DNA of 64,000 nt from Gammaproteobacteria bacterium (GCA_022820625.1 JAJEFE010000004.1:36530-100529); one strand, 5' to 3'; shown: positions 17,624-26,792, counted from the first letter of the stretch. Translations and numbers: made by a program. Notes: generated by a model from the letters alone, not told the origin.

Positions 17624-17860
17624 ATGCCCATTACACGAATGCTGAAAACAGCCACTTTATCCGCGCTTGCAAGTCTCGCGGCGTCATCGCTCGCGCACCA
17701 CGGCGCCGTCACGCAACCGTCACTCTACCTGACCGACGACTTCGTCGAGCTGCGCGGCGAGATCGTCGACGTGTTCTGGCGCAATCCGCATACGCGCGCG
17801 CGCATGCTCGTGACCGGCGATGACGGCGAGGAGCAGCTGTGGGAGGGCGAAGCGGAGTAG
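17624..17860 (+). CDS. DUF6152 family protein, truncated by an in-frame stop
   Basis: 78 residues: signal peptide, AHHGAVTQPSLYLTDD, FVELRGEIVDVFWRNPHTRA and LWEGEAE, then TAG. Relatives are 110-135 residues. Reading on in the same frame past the TAG gives ARRVNIFGVAMARTGLYR, which looks like the continuation of such a protein, and this stops at the end of the RES toxin gene (17908). I read it as a gene broken by a nonsense mutation whose 3' end was also lost when the toxin-antitoxin block arrived. The short product could still be exported. Confidence 0.65.
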   Translation: MPITRMLKTATLSALASLAASSLAHHGAVTQPSLYLTDDFVELRGEIVDVFWRNPHTRARMLVTGDDGEEQLWEGEAE

Positions 17861-17907
17861 GCTCGCCGGGTCAACATCTTCGGCGTTGCCATGGCACGGA
17901 CGGGGCT

Positions 17908-18414
17908 TTACCGATTGAGGCCCAACCGATCATCCTCGTCGATCAACGCGACACGGGCAGGCAGTCGATCGCCCCAACGCCAGAGAACCAGGTTGACGTC
18001 ACGCTCGTCCGCGCCAGCGGCGTAGCTACCGACGCGCATGCCCACAAAGCCGGCGGCCATCAAGCGATCGGCGAGAGCCTGCGATGTGGGCGTTCGCCCG
18101 GAAAACATGTCATGTCGCCACGTCGGGCAGTCGATCTCGGCCTGCCGGACGGACAGGGCGGCCCTTGCCGACGGGTCGAGCGCATCGAATACCGGGTCCA
18201 CATCTACCTCATATGCGCACAGGACAAGCGGCTGCATGCGCCGCCCGATCGGGCTCGCCTCGCGGACGGCGGCCGAAAACGAAAATGACAGGTACAGTGC
18301 GGGCAACCCCTGACGGTTGAACCGTCCACCGCGGCGGCGGGCGCCCTCGCCTGACAGGGGCGTCCATGCCCATCGCGGGTCATGAGCCCGGTAAACAACG
18401 GCTCGAATGCGCAT
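17908..18414 (-). CDS. RES-domain toxin of a RES/Xre toxin-antitoxin pair
   Basis: 168 residues forming one RES domain: VVYRAHDPRWAW, GGRFNRQGLPALYLSFSFSAAVREA with the conserved Arg31 and Glu52, and WRHDMFSGRTPTSQALAD. Known RES toxins degrade NAD+ and stop growth. It lies 15 bp downstream of its probable antitoxin in the usual antitoxin-first order. Its 3' end abuts the remains of a DUF6152 gene, suggesting the pair was inserted. Confidence 0.9.
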   Translation of the reverse strand: MRIRAVVYRAHDPRWAWTPLSGEGARRRGGRFNRQGLPALYLSFSFSAAVREASPIGRRMQPLVLCAYEVDVDPVFDALDPSARAALSVRQAEIDCPTWRHDMFSGRTPTSQALADRLMAAGFVGMRVGSYAAGADERDVNLVLWRWGDRLPARVALIDEDDRLGLNR

Positions 18415-18429
18415 TCGCCGCGAACGAGG

Positions 18430-18780
18430 TCAGGCGTAGCCGCCGTCCAGCACCTGATCGAGGTAGGCATGAACCATCTCGGCTTTCCCGTCCCGCAGCA
18501 GTTGGCAGGGGGTCATGCCGGCAAAGCCCGGCAGGGGTTCGGACCGGAACCAGGCGTAGGCGACCAGCAGAGAGCCCAGTTCCGCCTCCACGCGATTGAG
18601 TATCTCCAGCATCTGCCGCAACCGCATCTGCGTCTTGGGCGCGACGACGCGGGAGGCGCGCGTCAGGGCGTCGCGGCTCAGCCCCAGGGTGCCAGCGATT
18701 TCGGCCCGGGTCGTCTTCAGTTCAGTGGCCACCGCGCCAGGGGAGAAGCCTTCGTCCGTGGCAAAATTCTGGAGTTGCAT
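18430..18780 (-). CDS. Antitoxin of the MbcA/ParS/Xre type
   Basis: 116 residues. A helix-turn-helix region lies about residues 18-50 (TRAEIAGTLGLSRDALTRAS), followed by a C-terminal toxin-binding domain of DUF2384 type (AWFRSEPLPGFAGMTPCQLL, VHAYLDQVLDGGYA). It neutralises the downstream RES toxin and probably represses its own promoter; inverted repeats occur just upstream. Divergent from the SEC-C/TPR gene. Confidence 0.88.
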   Translation of the reverse strand: MQLQNFATDEGFSPGAVATELKTTRAEIAGTLGLSRDALTRASRVVAPKTQMRLRQMLEILNRVEAELGSLLVAYAWFRSEPLPGFAGMTPCQLLRDGKAEMVHAYLDQVLDGGYA

Positions 18781-18800
18781 GAAAATATCGCATGAATTAA

Positions 18801-18853
18801 CGGATATTCCGTAATAATATGCGTCAATTACATGTTGTCAACTCCAATGTTGA
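18801..18853. promoter_or_regulatory. Inverted repeats between the antitoxin and SEC-C genes
   Basis: The AT-rich spacer contains CGGATATTCCG (18801-18811, arms CGGA/TCCG) 21 bases upstream of the antitoxin start, and TCAAC/GTTGA (18838-18842 and 18849-18853). Such palindromes commonly bind Xre-type antitoxins for autoregulation. Candidate only. Confidence 0.35.
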
Positions 18854-18898
18854 AATATATATACTCTGCAATCGATTCCGTCCGCCGAACCGGGAAGC

Positions 18899-20944
18899 AT
18901 GTCGATGCGCGAGGGATTTCTGCCGCACGATTCGTTTCGAGAACTTATCGAGTCCGCCGTCGAGAGAATTGTCGCGACGGACGATCTTGACGATTTTCTC
19001 GGTTGGTTCAGCGGCGAGGTGTATCGGCGATACCTGTTGGCCCGCGCACCGCTGGATGCCAGCGAGACGAAGGTTGTCGCCGCGCAGCTCGGCCGTTCGA
19101 TCTGGGGAGCAACCCCCGCGCCGCATAACGATTTCAGGCCGCAAACGTTGCCGAAGCCCGGCCGTAACGCACCGTGCTACTGCGGCTCGGGGGTGAAATA
19201 CAAACGTTGCTGCGCTCGCTTTCCGGCGCCGCCGGCCATGGCTTCGGCCGACCTCTGGCCGGCCGTGCTCGCTGCGCTGCCACAGCGAGATTGCAGGCAA
19301 GTCGTCGCGGCCGGGCGCGTGCCCGTCGAGAGCCTGATCGATGCGGCCGAGGAATCCAGGGACATGGGCCGCTCCGCGCGGGCCATCGGTTTCCTGGAGC
19401 CGCTCTTCGGCGTCAGGCTTGCCGGCACGGGACACCAATACGACTATGCACTGTCGCTGCTCTGCGACCTGTACGACGATACGGGCCGGACGCGGAAAAA
19501 GGCGAGGTTGCTCGATAGGATCGTCAGGGAAGCGCCTCGCTCCGAGTTGCGGTCCGGAGCCTTTCAACGCATCGCCACGATCCGGATGGACCGCGGCGAC
19601 CGTACCGGCGCCTGGGAGGCCTTCCGCCGGGCGCAGCGCGACACGCCCGGCGATTCGGCGATCGGCATGCTGGAAGTCCATCTCCTCATGGCAGAGAACC
19701 GGCCCGAGCAGGCGCGCGAGAGCGCACGAGTATGGCGCGGGCGCCTGATGAAGCTGAACGCCGGGGAATTCGAAGGCGCGATCGCTTTCCTGACGGCGGT
19801 TGCCAAGGATCCGTACCGAGCCTTGGCGCAAACGATGATCGATGCGACCGGCGGTGCGGGCCAACGACTGTTCGAGGCGCTGCCCGGTCTCGACGAGCGC
19901 CCGCTGCCGCGGTACGAAGTCGTCGCCGTGCCGGCCCTCGATCCGAGCGGCGACCCCGGGGCGGATATCGAAACGCAATTGCGAGGGATGGGCGTGCCTG
20001 GGGAGGATGTCCGCGCGGTGGCGTCGGATCTGCTTGAACAGTTCCGGAACTTCGAACCTGGCGACGATCCAATTGACGAGGCGCCCGACGAGCACTTCAC
20101 GATCGAGGCGCCGCAGCGGCTGCGGGCCCTGGAAGCGGACTGGAACGCCATCTACTCGCCGGACAAACCGTTCTCCATTTACGATGCGCCGCGCCAGGCC
20201 GCGTTTCCCTGGGACCTCGGGGTCGAGGATGTCTGGATGGGCTTCCTGGACCGTCATCCTGAAGCGTTCGACAGTGTCGATGTCCTGGACGATCTCGCCA
20301 CAGCCGTGGAACTCCATCCGATGAGCGATTCGATGGGTCTCCGCGAAGCAATGGAGGCGCCTCTGGTCGAACGCGGCGCCCGCATCCTGCGGCAGGCGGC
20401 CGGAGAAGCCGGCCGGCCCGGCGACCGGCGCCTGAGTTGGGCCGACGCCCGGAACCGCCCCGGGCTGCGCTGCCTGGCGCGCGCCCAGTCCCTGGCGATG
20501 GAACGGGGCGACATCGAACGGGCGCGGGCGCACGCGGAGCTGCTGCTCGCGCTCAACCCCGGCGACAACCACGGGATACGGACCTCGCTGATGAACATCT
20601 ACCTGAGAACGGGCCAAGACGAGGCGGCGGTAAAACTGGCATCGCGCTACGAGGGCGACATGTTTGCGGAACTGCCCTACGGCCGGGTCCTTGCACTGGT
20701 TCGAATGGGACGGATGGACGCAGCATCCGAAGCCGCCCGGCGCGCAATCAACGCATTGCCCGAAGTGCGCCGCTATCTGATGCGCGAGCGGGCGCGTCAG
20801 CCCCGCATCGATCCACACGGCGTCGTGCTGGGAAGCAAGGAGCAGGCCTGGATCTATCGCGACGAGATGCGCGAGGTCTGGGTGAACGAACCCGAAGCGA
20901 TGGCGCTGATCAGGCGGATCCGGCCATCAACCCGTACTGCTTGA
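18899..20944 (+). CDS. SEC-C motif and tetratricopeptide-like repeat protein
   Basis: 681 residues, soluble, no signal. A SEC-C zinc motif, GRNAPCYCGSGVKYKRCC, lies near residues 87-105. The remainder is mostly helical repeats (for example SARAIGFLEPLFG, RGDRTGAWEAFRRAQRDTPG, RGDIERARAHAELLLALNPG) typical of TPR arrays, ending with LGSKEQAWIYRDEMREVW. SEC-C motifs bind zinc and are found in SecA and in many uncharacterised proteins. Role unknown, probably a scaffold. Divergent from the RES/Xre antitoxin. An ATG two codons later is an alternative start. Confidence 0.82.
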   Translation: MSMREGFLPHDSFRELIESAVERIVATDDLDDFLGWFSGEVYRRYLLARAPLDASETKVVAAQLGRSIWGATPAPHNDFRPQTLPKPGRNAPCYCGSGVKYKRCCARFPAPPAMASADLWPAVLAALPQRDCRQVVAAGRVPVESLIDAAEESRDMGRSARAIGFLEPLFGVRLAGTGHQYDYALSLLCDLYDDTGRTRKKARLLDRIVREAPRSELRSGAFQRIATIRMDRGDRTGAWEAFRRAQRDTPGDSAIGMLEVHLLMAENRPEQARESARVWRGRLMKLNAGEFEGAIAFLTAVAKDPYRALAQTMIDATGGAGQRLFEALPGLDERPLPRYEVVAVPALDPSGDPGADIETQLRGMGVPGEDVRAVASDLLEQFRNFEPGDDPIDEAPDEHFTIEAPQRLRALEADWNAIYSPDKPFSIYDAPRQAAFPWDLGVEDVWMGFLDRHPEAFDSVDVLDDLATAVELHPMSDSMGLREAMEAPLVERGARILRQAAGEAGRPGDRRLSWADARNRPGLRCLARAQSLAMERGDIERARAHAELLLALNPGDNHGIRTSLMNIYLRTGQDEAAVKLASRYEGDMFAELPYGRVLALVRMGRMDAASEAARRAINALPEVRRYLMRERARQPRIDPHGVVLGSKEQAWIYRDEMREVWVNEPEAMALIRRIRPSTRTA

Positions 20945-21030
20945 ATCGCTCCGAGTAAACCGCCCAGAGGGCCAGCCTGCTTTTGACGGCACCGGGCACA
21001 AAGGCTCCGTCATCCAGTTGGGCAGAAAAG

Positions 21031-21432
21031 TCACGTGGCCCCCAGGACCCGGCGAATCATCCTCCCCACGCACAGCAATGCCAACGCCAGCCAGGCAAGC
21101 GCCGCGCCGAACAGGGTGTTCAGGAAGCTCGGCAGCGGCACGCTGAGCAAATAGGCGTACACCGAGATCGGCGCCGCGATCGCCGCCACCGCGAAAGCCA
21201 TTATCCCGGACCGGGGGCTTGCGCCCGATATGCGGTAGATCAACTGCACGGCGATTGTCAGCGGCATTCCCAGAACCCACATCAGCGGCAACCAGTAAAC
21301 GATTGTCGTCAGGAAAAGTACCAGCGGTCGATCATCGTAGATGCCGTAAGAGAAATTCCCTATAGCAAAAACGACCGCAATACTGAAGGGCAGCCATAAC
21401 GACCACAGAGCGGTTCGGGCGATCAACCGCAT
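21031..21432 (-). CDS. Small integral membrane protein, unknown function
   Basis: 133 residues from ATG 21432 with four hydrophobic segments (LWSLWLPFSIAVVFAIG; VLFLTTIVYWLPLMWVLGM; IMAFAVAAIAAPISVYAYLL; LFGAALAWLALALLCVG). The start was chosen because the hydrophobic protein begins there and upstream residues lack membrane character. It lies 28 bp downstream of the lipoprotein gene on the same strand, so the two are probably co-expressed. No family recognised. Confidence 0.65.
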   Translation of the reverse strand: MRLIARTALWSLWLPFSIAVVFAIGNFSYGIYDDRPLVLFLTTIVYWLPLMWVLGMPLTIAVQLIYRISGASPRSGIMAFAVAAIAAPISVYAYLLSVPLPSFLNTLFGAALAWLALALLCVGRMIRRVLGAT

Positions 21433-21460
21433 GCCCGCACCGTCCCGAGCGTGGTCGCAA

Positions 21461-22102
21461 TCAGCGCTGTTCCCGGGGCGGTCCACGCCGTTCTCCGAAG
21501 CGGGGTGGGAGCGATGTCTGGAAAGTGTACACAAGGTCCGTGGGGCTACCGGACGGATCCGGCCCCAGCAGACGCATTCGGATGACGCCTTCGCTGCGTC
21601 CGTAAACCTGCCGGTAGTGCATTCCGATGGGCGCAAGGTCGAATTCGTACGTTTCTGTCAGGTAAGCCTCGCACCTGTCGTCATTCGCCTCATGCGCCAA
21701 TGACACGTCGATCTGCACGGGATCGGATACCGTGAACCGCCTGTTCGCGACGAGCGTGAAGCGGTGCCGTGCGCAACCGCCGCTGAACGACACGGTGGCG
21801 GTCAACGTGCTGTCCGTGATCCCCGGCGCGTTGTCGTCCGTGTGCAGCTCGAACGGGTCGTTTCCCCAGTGACCGATCGGCAGGTCCGTTTCGTTGATGA
21901 CGACCGCGCCCTGGTTGGGTATCGTCGAGTGGTCCGCGTTTCCCCGGGTGACAGCCACGCCCCCGTCTCGAACGGCATCCGGTTCCTGGGCGCCGCAGGC
22001 TGCAACCAGGACGACGATGCAAGGCGCCAGCGAGCGCGTTCCCCGCCAGTCGAAGTACGGCCACGTGGCTGCGCCAGGACGGTCAGTCGCCTTGTAGCTC
22101 AT
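21461..22102 (-). CDS. Putative lipoprotein, unknown function
   Basis: 213 residues. A short hydrophobic stretch ends in a lipobox-like VAAC (CIVVLVAACGAQEP), suggesting lipidation at Cys36 after a long N-region. The mature part has a beta-rich pattern (VVINETDLPIGHWGND, LTATVSFSGGCARHRFTLVA, YLTETYEFDLAPIG). I do not recognise a domain. Upstream of the small membrane-protein gene. Confidence 0.6.
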   Translation of the reverse strand: MSYKATDRPGAATWPYFDWRGTRSLAPCIVVLVAACGAQEPDAVRDGGVAVTRGNADHSTIPNQGAVVINETDLPIGHWGNDPFELHTDDNAPGITDSTLTATVSFSGGCARHRFTLVANRRFTVSDPVQIDVSLAHEANDDRCEAYLTETYEFDLAPIGMHYRQVYGRSEGVIRMRLLGPDPSGSPTDLVYTFQTSLPPRFGERRGPPREQR

Positions 22103-22328
22103 GACCGGTCTCGATCGGCTTGTTCGCCAACTTGGTAGCCTCGTTCGCTCATTCCAGGAGAAGTTCGATGATAAACCCGAGGTCGAGTTTCATGGCAAAT
22201 CTCCCGTTGGAGGCGATCCAGGTCAAATTACTCGACGCAACACCCAGAAACAACGTTTGACCGAGAAATTTACCGCCGATACTGTGTGAGCGTAATCGAA
22301 AGCACTTCGCATACGGGAATACCAACAG

Positions 22329-22613
22329 ATGTCGCGACCTGACACACACCGGGCCGATCCGAACACGCCCGGCCCAAACAGGGATACGGATTCCCTACCG
22401 TCCGATTCGGCGTCACCGCCAGATTCCGCCGTCGGATGGATTCAACTTGGATTTCAGCAGGTCAACGGCCGGATCGATCACCTGGACCGCAGACTCCGCC
22501 GAATCGAAACTACGGTTTGGGTCGCCACCGGTTGCGTCATCGCCACGATGGCGATCGTGGGCTATGCCGCATCGCTGGCGCACGAACTGCTATTGCTGTG
22601 GATGCAACCGTAG
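22329..22613 (+). CDS. Hypothetical single-pass membrane protein
   Basis: 94 residues: a polar, Pro/Ser/Asp-rich N-terminus, a short amphipathic stretch (FQQVNGRIDHLDRRLRRIET) and one C-terminal membrane helix (VWVATGCVIATMAIVGYAAS). This resembles many small coiled-coil plus anchor proteins. The ribosome-binding site is weak (GGGA) and no family is recognised, so it may not be real. Confidence 0.45.
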   Translation: MSRPDTHRADPNTPGPNRDTDSLPSDSASPPDSAVGWIQLGFQQVNGRIDHLDRRLRRIETTVWVATGCVIATMAIVGYAASLAHELLLLWMQP

Positions 22614-22748
22614 CCAGTACTTGAAATTGCCGCCGTTTCGAGTCGTTGCGTAAACGGTTGCGGTGGATGCGGGAATGACGGACGGCGTCGGCCTCTCATG
22701 GAACCTCGTGCAGTCTTGACTCGGCCGGATTTCTAGTCTTATTGTTAG

Positions 22749-23063
22749 CTAAGTCAACCCCGATCCAGGTCGAACGATATCGTGGTCAGCGCGGCGTCGG
22801 CCTGGGAAATCGCCACCAAATTCCGGATCGGCAAACTGCCGGGTTGCGAGGCCGTGGCGACGGATGTTGCCGGCCACATCCGCAGGCAGGGATTCGAGGA
22901 ATTGGCGATAGGCGTCGCCGATGCCGGACGGGCCGGGCGCCTGCCCGGTCCTTATCGCGACCCGTTCGACCGGATGCTCGCCGCACAGTCCCTGGCGCGC
23001 GATCTTGTCTTGATCTCAGCAGACCGCGTGTTCGACCATTACAACGTGGACCGGCTGTGGTGA
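22749..23063 (+). pseudogene. VapC-type PIN toxin remnant, N-terminus missing
   Basis: The frame gives SNDIVVSAASAWEIATKFRIGKLPG and then DPFDRMLAAQSLARDLVLISAD and HYNVDRLW, the middle and end of a VapC PIN ribonuclease. The first 35-45 residues, including the LLDTHALLW strand with the first catalytic Asp, are absent; a stop lies at 22746-22748, and I find no match in other frames upstream. A GTG at 22782 could start a 93-residue product that would lack an active-site residue. No antitoxin gene is next to it. Confidence 0.75.
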
Positions 23064-23246
23064 ACGGAGCGTCGTTGAAACGGTGGTTGGAAGGGAGACT
23101 GGGGGTTCAGGCGAACAGTGCGACGCCTTCCGCGGATGCGGCCGTTCGTGCAGATTCAGATCGCCAAAACGCCGTTCTTCAAGCCGGACGAGCCGATTCT
23201 CCGACACGTTTACCTTAAACATACGCGAGCCTTAGTTCTCGACCGA

Positions 23247-24287
23247 TCACGGATCGCGAGAAAACCGCTCCGCGCTCTCCACCTCACAAACATAGTCATA
23301 CCACGGCGTATCCTCCGACACGCGGCTGTATTCGATGCGGGCAGAATACGGTTCGAGCATGTATACAGGATCTTCGTGAGAAACCTCCACCACGAGCCTG
23401 GTGTCGTCCTCACCGATAGAGTAACGCTCGACCACCCTCTTCTGTTCGCTGGACGGCACGTCGGCTCCACTGCCGTTGGGATGGACTGCGATTCCCAGCC
23501 CCCACGCCGACGGGGGATACCCGCTGCTTTCGACTATGAGCGTGTCGCCTTCGACCCTCCCGCTCACGGTTCCCAGCACGCCGGTCGGCTCCGCCTGCCT
23601 GGATTCGCCGTTCAGGGGAACCGTTCGGGTGATGTCGTACGCCTCATGATGGAAGAAGACCTCGCTTTCGCGAAACTCGATGGAGCTGAGATACGGCGCA
23701 TAGAGGAGGTCGGGAATGCTGATGGGCTCGCACGTATTGGCGGGCGAAAGCTGGGGATCGTAGTTTCGCCAAGCGTCCCACCCGGCGTCGGTCAGCGGCA
23801 ACGGCGATTCGGGGTGCGTGACCGGCGGCGGCGCCAGCCAGCGGCCTGCCATGCGCTCGATGCCGGCCGTCGATTGGGTCCCGGGGTCGGCGCGGTCGGC
23901 CGTGGGCGGCCCGCCGTACCGGGTTCCGTCCGCCGCGGTAAACGCCTGGCCCCAGATGAGCGGGTTGTTGGGAACAAGGTTCGGCCACGCATCGACGGTG
24001 ATGGAGTCCCCCGGCTGAAACGTGTCGGGGTGGATGCCCAGGCGCCTGAGATGCACGATCGAGGCAGCCTCGACTTCCCACCGCTGCATGACGCCGCCCT
24101 CACCCGGGGCATCGACGAAAAAGAACGAGTGGGGGCTCCGCAGATCGACCTCGGCCACCACGCCCTGAAGCTCGATGGAGCTGTCCGGATCGTAGTGCAT
24201 CCGGAATGAGTGGTGGGCGTCGGCACTGCCGAGGAAAGCGCTCGGCAGGAGGACGACACCGGAAGAGAATATCCTTGCTGCGTTCAC
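23247..24287 (-). CDS. Long DUF6152-type secreted protein (second of a tandem pair)
   Basis: 346 residues from GTG 24287, preceded by GGAGGG. Signal peptide, then AHHSFRMHYDPDSSIELQGV and DLRSPHSFFFVDAPG, the DUF6152 start; residues about 55-100 complete that domain (FQPGDSITVDAW). The remaining 240 residues form an extra region with WRNYDPQLSPANTCEP, VFFHHEAYDITRTVPLNGES, DTLIVESSGY and RYSIGEDDTRLVVEVSHEDP. This architecture matches the neighbour 24301-25311, which ends 13 bp upstream. Function unknown. Confidence 0.82.
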   Translation of the reverse strand: MNAARIFSSGVVLLPSAFLGSADAHHSFRMHYDPDSSIELQGVVAEVDLRSPHSFFFVDAPGEGGVMQRWEVEAASIVHLRRLGIHPDTFQPGDSITVDAWPNLVPNNPLIWGQAFTAADGTRYGGPPTADRADPGTQSTAGIERMAGRWLAPPPVTHPESPLPLTDAGWDAWRNYDPQLSPANTCEPISIPDLLYAPYLSSIEFRESEVFFHHEAYDITRTVPLNGESRQAEPTGVLGTVSGRVEGDTLIVESSGYPPSAWGLGIAVHPNGSGADVPSSEQKRVVERYSIGEDDTRLVVEVSHEDPVYMLEPYSARIEYSRVSEDTPWYDYVCEVESAERFSRDP

Positions 24288-24300
24288 GGTCCCTCCAAAA

Positions 24301-25311
24301 TCAATCCACAACTTCAGGTACGCAATCGTATGGCCCGACCGGTGAGGTCGTGCGCGCCATGACGCGCTGACCGGTGACCGGGCCGGTGAAATGGACCGGG
24401 TCTTCTGCCGTCCAGTCGACCAGCAGGTCGCCTTCTTCATTCACGGACAGGCGCTCGGTGAACACGAGTTCCGCAGAATTCAGGATGCCGGCGCCGTTTG
24501 GAAGCAGGACTCCTGGCTCGAACCGCGCCGTTTCGATGACCAGGGATTCGCCCTCCCAACGGCCGATGGAGTGTCCCAGCGTGCTGGGCGCGGCCTCGTC
24601 GGGATGCTCCGTCGCACCCATGTCTACCCTGCGGACCGAATCCATGAATTCGGCCTGGATCACCAGGTCCTCTCCCTCGGCGCGGATCTCCACGGTATGT
24701 CCAGGCTGATCCCACAGCTTTAGCGGGCTGCTGGGGCTGCAGCGCAATACCGGGCTGTCGAAAACCTCGTTGTAGTCGGCGTGGACGCGGGCGCCCTCGG
24801 GTGTGAACAGGTGATCGTAGGGATCCAGCCGCCCGCCGCCGGGGAAGCGTTTTCGAATCCAGTTCCCGGTCACGGTGCCCGGGTTCTCGCCGGCAAAGTG
24901 CAGGTTGAACTGGGTCTGTCGGTTATCGAGTGTGCGGCCGACGAAAACGCGGCCGTCGGCGTGGGTGCTGGCGCCGAACTCGCAGCCCAGAGGATCGCGC
25001 CGGGCTGCGACGCCCTCGACGATGATCGCCTCGCCCGGTTGAAAACTGTCCTCGGTCACGCCTCTGCGCGATAACTGGCCTCGGCTCGCCATTTCGCAGG
25101 TCCACAGCACTGTGGTGCCCGCCTCGTCCCGCGCTTCGATAGTCAGCGACGAATGGGGGTTGCGGAAGTCGAAACTCACCACGGTGCCTTCGATGCGGAC
25201 CGGTGCGCTTGGATCGTAATGGACCGCAAATCCGTGGTGGGCGCCGGCGGGCGCCGCGAGTACCACGAGCACCGCCGCAACTGCCATCAAACGCAAGTAT
25301 GAATGATTCAC
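24301..25311 (-). CDS. Long DUF6152-type secreted protein (first of a tandem pair)
   Basis: 336 residues from GTG 25311 (GAGGGGG just upstream); an ATG nine codons earlier is the alternative. Signal peptide ending GAHHG, then FAVHYDPSAPVRIEGTVVSF and DFRNPHSSLTIEA. The C-terminal part carries SIGRWEGESLVIETARFEP and RLSVNEEGDLLVDWTAEDP, counterparts of blocks in the following gene. The two are diverged tandem duplicates in one operon. Exported, function unknown. Confidence 0.83.
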   Translation of the reverse strand: MNHSYLRLMAVAAVLVVLAAPAGAHHGFAVHYDPSAPVRIEGTVVSFDFRNPHSSLTIEARDEAGTTVLWTCEMASRGQLSRRGVTEDSFQPGEAIIVEGVAARRDPLGCEFGASTHADGRVFVGRTLDNRQTQFNLHFAGENPGTVTGNWIRKRFPGGGRLDPYDHLFTPEGARVHADYNEVFDSPVLRCSPSSPLKLWDQPGHTVEIRAEGEDLVIQAEFMDSVRRVDMGATEHPDEAAPSTLGHSIGRWEGESLVIETARFEPGVLLPNGAGILNSAELVFTERLSVNEEGDLLVDWTAEDPVHFTGPVTGQRVMARTTSPVGPYDCVPEVVD

Positions 25312-25377
25312 TGGACCCCCTCTCAGATCGGTCTTCATGCAACGGCACGTCCCGCGAATGGGGCGCCACTTCGCAAA

Positions 25378-26499
25378 TCAGTCGTCATAGAATGCCTCTG
25401 GTTCGATGGGCAGCGGGACCTCCGTCCCGAGCCGCGCCGAGCGGTCCATGGCCATGGTCAGCATCAAGTTCCTGTGGCCGTCCGCGGCGCTGGCGTGGGA
25501 CGTTTCCAAGCCCATCATGATACGGCTGAACCACGACATGGTCTCCTCGCGCATCGGGCCCCAGAATTGCTTGTTCCAGATGTCGCCGGGGGGATAGCTG
25601 GTCAGGAAGTCCACGTGGCGTTCCATCGGCGGCTCGAATTCCCGGGTGGTGTAGCCCGCCGGCAAGGGTTCTTCCGTCGCCAGCACCAGGTCCCGATGAG
25701 TGTCCTCCACATCGATCACGCCCTTGGTCCCGACGATGCCGATCTCGATGCCGTAGACGGCCCCCGGCCAGACCACCGGCAGCGCCCAGCTTATGTTCAT
25801 GGAGAAAATCGTACCGTCGTCCATGGTGAACAGGCCGAAGGTCGAGTCCTTGGTGCCCAGTCCGGCCAGGACCTTGTCTGTCGAACGCGCGTAGACGCTG
25901 ACCGGGGTCTTGCCTTCCATCAACCACATGGACATGTCCAGGCTGTGGGTGCCGGAGACCACCATCGGGGTGAGGTTGCGGCGGTCGCGGGTCTTCTCGA
26001 TGGTGGCGATGGGCACCATGCGGTTCATCAGCGCGCGGGTGATCACCGAATGCACCTCGCCGATCTGCCCCGCGGTCAGACGTTCCTTGATGGTCAGGAA
26101 GCGGCGGCGAAATCGCTGCGTGTAGCACAAGCAGGCATCGACGCCCGCAGCTTCGATCGCCGCGAGGACTTGTGCCGACTCGCGGGCGTCGGTGGCCAGG
26201 GGCTTCTCGATGAGGAGCTTGAGCCCGCGGTCCACAGCAGCCAGCGTCGGGGCCGTGTGGTTGTTCTCGTCCGTGAGAATCATCGCGGCGTTCACTTCCG
26301 GGCGGCTGAGCAACTCTTCGAAGGACGTGGTGAAGAAGTCAGCGCGGGTGTCTTCGGCCAGTTGCCGGCCTGCCTCTTCCCGCACGTCGCAAAGGCCGAG
26401 CCACTCGACACCGGGGAACTGACGCGCACACTGGGCCCGGATGCGGCCGATGGTGCCGCAGCCGACGATGGCCAGACCGATTGGATTGTGACCGCTCAT
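25378..26499 (-). CDS. Gfo/Idh/MocA family oxidoreductase
   Basis: 373 residues. N-terminal Rossmann fold (IGLAIVGCGTIGRIRAQCAR), the family motif LLIEKPLATD with its catalytic lysine near residue 103, then the alpha/beta C-terminal domain with SGTHSLDMSMWLMEG. NAD(P)-dependent oxidoreductase of sugars, inositols or related polyols; substrate unknown. Related to the two others in the window (47522 and 56611). It precedes the DUF6152 pair's end of the cluster but is a separate unit, 66 bp downstream of their start on the same strand. Confidence 0.92.
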   Translation of the reverse strand: MSGHNPIGLAIVGCGTIGRIRAQCARQFPGVEWLGLCDVREEAGRQLAEDTRADFFTTSFEELLSRPEVNAAMILTDENNHTAPTLAAVDRGLKLLIEKPLATDARESAQVLAAIEAAGVDACLCYTQRFRRRFLTIKERLTAGQIGEVHSVITRALMNRMVPIATIEKTRDRRNLTPMVVSGTHSLDMSMWLMEGKTPVSVYARSTDKVLAGLGTKDSTFGLFTMDDGTIFSMNISWALPVVWPGAVYGIEIGIVGTKGVIDVEDTHRDLVLATEEPLPAGYTTREFEPPMERHVDFLTSYPPGDIWNKQFWGPMREETMSWFSRIMMGLETSHASAADGHRNLMLTMAMDRSARLGTEVPLPIEPEAFYDD

Positions 26500-26792
26500 T
26501 CAGTTCGGTTCCCTGCCCGCGTTACGGTAAGCGTTGGCGACTATACATCAGGTCGCCTTTGACAAGGCATGACGGCGGCGGCGCCAGCGGGGATACGTCG
26601 TCGTTCGCGTCGGCCCTGGCTCAACAGGAAAGCGAATGTTCGCAACTTCCGAATCCGTGCGAATTCACCAGATTTGCCTGAAGACAAAGTGCGTCCGCCG
26701 CGCAAACAATGTCGGCGTCGATCAAACGGACAAGAGCATGGCAAATGGCAACGGAACTTGACCCCCAGCAAGGCCGGACGCATAGTCCCCGC

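Noticed and set aside
18824..20818. 664-codon minus-strand open frame opposite the SEC-C/TPR gene
   Set aside because: No domain, antisense-type composition, while the plus strand has the SEC-C motif and helical repeats.
22168..22260. 30-codon open frame with a good AGGAG site
   Set aside because: Too short to judge, no recognisable peptide features and no neighbour suggesting a role.
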